DNA from: Desulfobulbaceae bacterium
Lineage (GTDB): Bacteria > Desulfobacterota > Desulfobulbia > Desulfobulbales > Desulfobulbaceae
Direction of reading: 5' to 3'
Length of the DNA stretch: 6,000 bases
Assembly (NCBI GenBank): GCA_027011235.1
Contig: JALVAI010000431.1
Span: forward strand, 1 to 6,000
Both the position numbers and the translations under genes were made by a program. Positions 5,180-6,000 of the stretch are shown here, in pieces; within the stretch, counting starts at the first letter, position 1, and each line of letters begins with the position of its first letter. Below the pieces are notes generated by a model. The model saw nothing but the letters and a program-made list of their open reading frames with translations, had not been told where the DNA came from and ran no database searches.

Positions 5180-5944
5180 GTGATCCGTCATGCCATAACA
5201 CTTGTCATGCTCTTTGTCCTCGTGTATGCGGGTGTTCACCTCTATTACGCCCGCCTGGAAAAGCGGCTGCTCGCCACCTCTGCGACGGTGGCAAAGCAGG
5301 CTGTCGTCTCTCCTGATTCCGGTCACAAGCAGGTGAAAAAATCTCCAGCTCTGCCGGCGCAGGGGAATGATTTCAGCGTCATTGTTGACCGGAATATCTT
5401 TGGGGCGGTTCTGGTCCAGGAGGCCGGGGCAAAGCAGACAGCCGTCCCTGAAATTAAGGAAGAGCCAAAGGAAACAACCCTTAAGCTGGTTCTTTTGGGA
5501 ACCATCAGTGGTGATGAACGGGACGCTCGGGCGATTATTGTTGATGAAAAGGAGAAGAAACAGGACCTTTATCAGGTCGGCGATGCCGTCCAGGGGGCAT
5601 TGATAACCGCCATTGAACGGGGTAAGGTGATTCTTGAGTTTAACGGCAGAAAACAGTTTCTGCTCATCAAGGAGCGCAAGGGCGGTGACCATGAAGGCGC
5701 CCTGGGGGGCTTTATGCCGCAACCACCCTCTGCCGGACTGGAACGAAGGGAATCCCCATTTCCCAGGAGCAGCCCGGGAGTACCGGCGCCGGTTGTTCCC
5801 CATCGGCGGATAAGTTTCAGGCCTGGAAAGCCTGTCCTGCGGCCGAAACAGGAGAAAATCGGAACAGCGGCTGTTGAAGAAACTGTGCCGGCAGAAGATG
5901 CTCCGAAAGCGCTTGCTCCGGAGTTGGAAGAACTCAATAACTGA
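5180..5944 (+). CDS. gspC: GspC, T2SS inner-membrane to secretin connector, PDZ-less
   Basis: GspC spans the periplasm and binds the N0 domain of the secretin GspD through its homology region (HR). This 254-residue protein starts at GTG. Residues 5-23 are the membrane helix (AITLVMLFVLVYAGVHLYY), followed by a variable linker, then the conserved DFSVIVDRNIFG (64-75). The HR domain is about 98-165, beginning TTLKLVLLGTISG and continuing with ARAIIVDEKEKKQDLYQVGD and VILEFNGRKQFLLI. Where many GspC proteins have a C-terminal PDZ or coiled coil, this one has a tail of about 90 residues rich in Pro, Arg, Gly and then acidic residues (166-254, ending LAPELEELNN). The frame runs straight into the gspD overlap, so the missing PDZ is not due to a visible frameshift. 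A PilP-like relative is the alternative, but the context favours GspC. Confidence 0.88.
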   Translation: MIRHAITLVMLFVLVYAGVHLYYARLEKRLLATSATVAKQAVVSPDSGHKQVKKSPALPAQGNDFSVIVDRNIFGAVLVQEAGAKQTAVPEIKEEPKETTLKLVLLGTISGDERDARAIIVDEKEKKQDLYQVGDAVQGALITAIERGKVILEFNGRKQFLLIKERKGGDHEGALGGFMPQPPSAGLERRESPFPRSSPGVPAPVVPHRRISFRPGKPVLRPKQEKIGTAAVEETVPAEDAPKALAPELEELNN

Positions 5945-6000
5945 TGGACTGCCAGGCTGTTTGCGGACAACTCTTTCGTCATCGCCGGAATTCATTTTTT
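5944..6000 (+). CDS. gspD: Probable GspD secretin, N-terminal codons only
   Basis: The ATG at 5944 shares its A with the gspC TGA stop and opens a frame that stays open to the window end (19 codons, MDCQAVCGQLFRHRRNSFF). The basic RHRR followed by hydrophobic residues fits the n-region of a signal peptide. gspD is expected directly after gspC. No secretin domain is visible yet and there is no well-placed Shine-Dalgarno, so both the identity and the exact start rest on context. Confidence 0.45.
   Translation, partial: MDCQAVCGQLFRHRRNSFF

Noticed and set aside
5120..5995. 291-codon frame on the - strand opposite gspC
   Set aside because: It is fully antisense to gspC and the gspN/gspD junctions, with no domain signal or plausible start context.

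Overview
The window holds the downstream part of a type II secretion system (T2SS) operon, all on the + strand: the 3' end of gspJ, then complete gspK, gspL, gspM, gspN and gspC, and the first codons of what is probably gspD. The gene order J-K-L-M-N-C-D, the AsmA-like GspN and the PDZ-less GspC with a proline-rich tail suggest a deltaproteobacterium in the broad sense (Desulfobacterota, perhaps a Desulfobulbaceae relative). That placement is inference from gene order and protein style, not from a marker gene.

Layout. Positions 1-125 are the end of gspJ. Positions 126-954 interrupt the usually tight gspJ-gspK junction. This stretch holds a small gene with its own promoter and strong ribosome binding site (257-700). 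The gene encodes a ribbon-helix-helix-like N-terminus joined to a RAMA-like domain, a family predicted to recognise modified adenine in DNA. It is followed by a 184-base MITE-like element (771-954) with imperfect inverted ends and a long internal hairpin. The word ATCATGAGAT occurs just after gspJ (135-144) and again across the gspK start (952-961). A near copy, ATTATGAGAT, sits at the inner boundary (761-770). These repeats look like footprints of one or two insertions at the original gspK start codon. By hand count, GC is about 44% in 301-660 (RAMA gene) and about 58% in 2221-2460 (gspL), which also points to a foreign insert.

From 955 to the end the operon is compact. gspL/gspM and gspC/gspD overlap as TGATG, gspM/gspN overlap by 8 bases, and gspN/gspC are 2 bases apart. 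The exception is a 95-base gspK-gspL gap, which carries another copy of the repeat-end motif close to the gspL start.

How the genes work together. GspJ and GspK are minor pseudopilins of the pseudopilus tip. GspL and GspM form the inner-membrane assembly platform that links to the GspE ATPase. GspC connects this platform to the outer-membrane secretin GspD. GspN is an accessory inner-membrane protein. The RAMA-like gene has no evident role in secretion and is best read as a passenger, but its promoter could now feed transcription into gspK and the genes after it.
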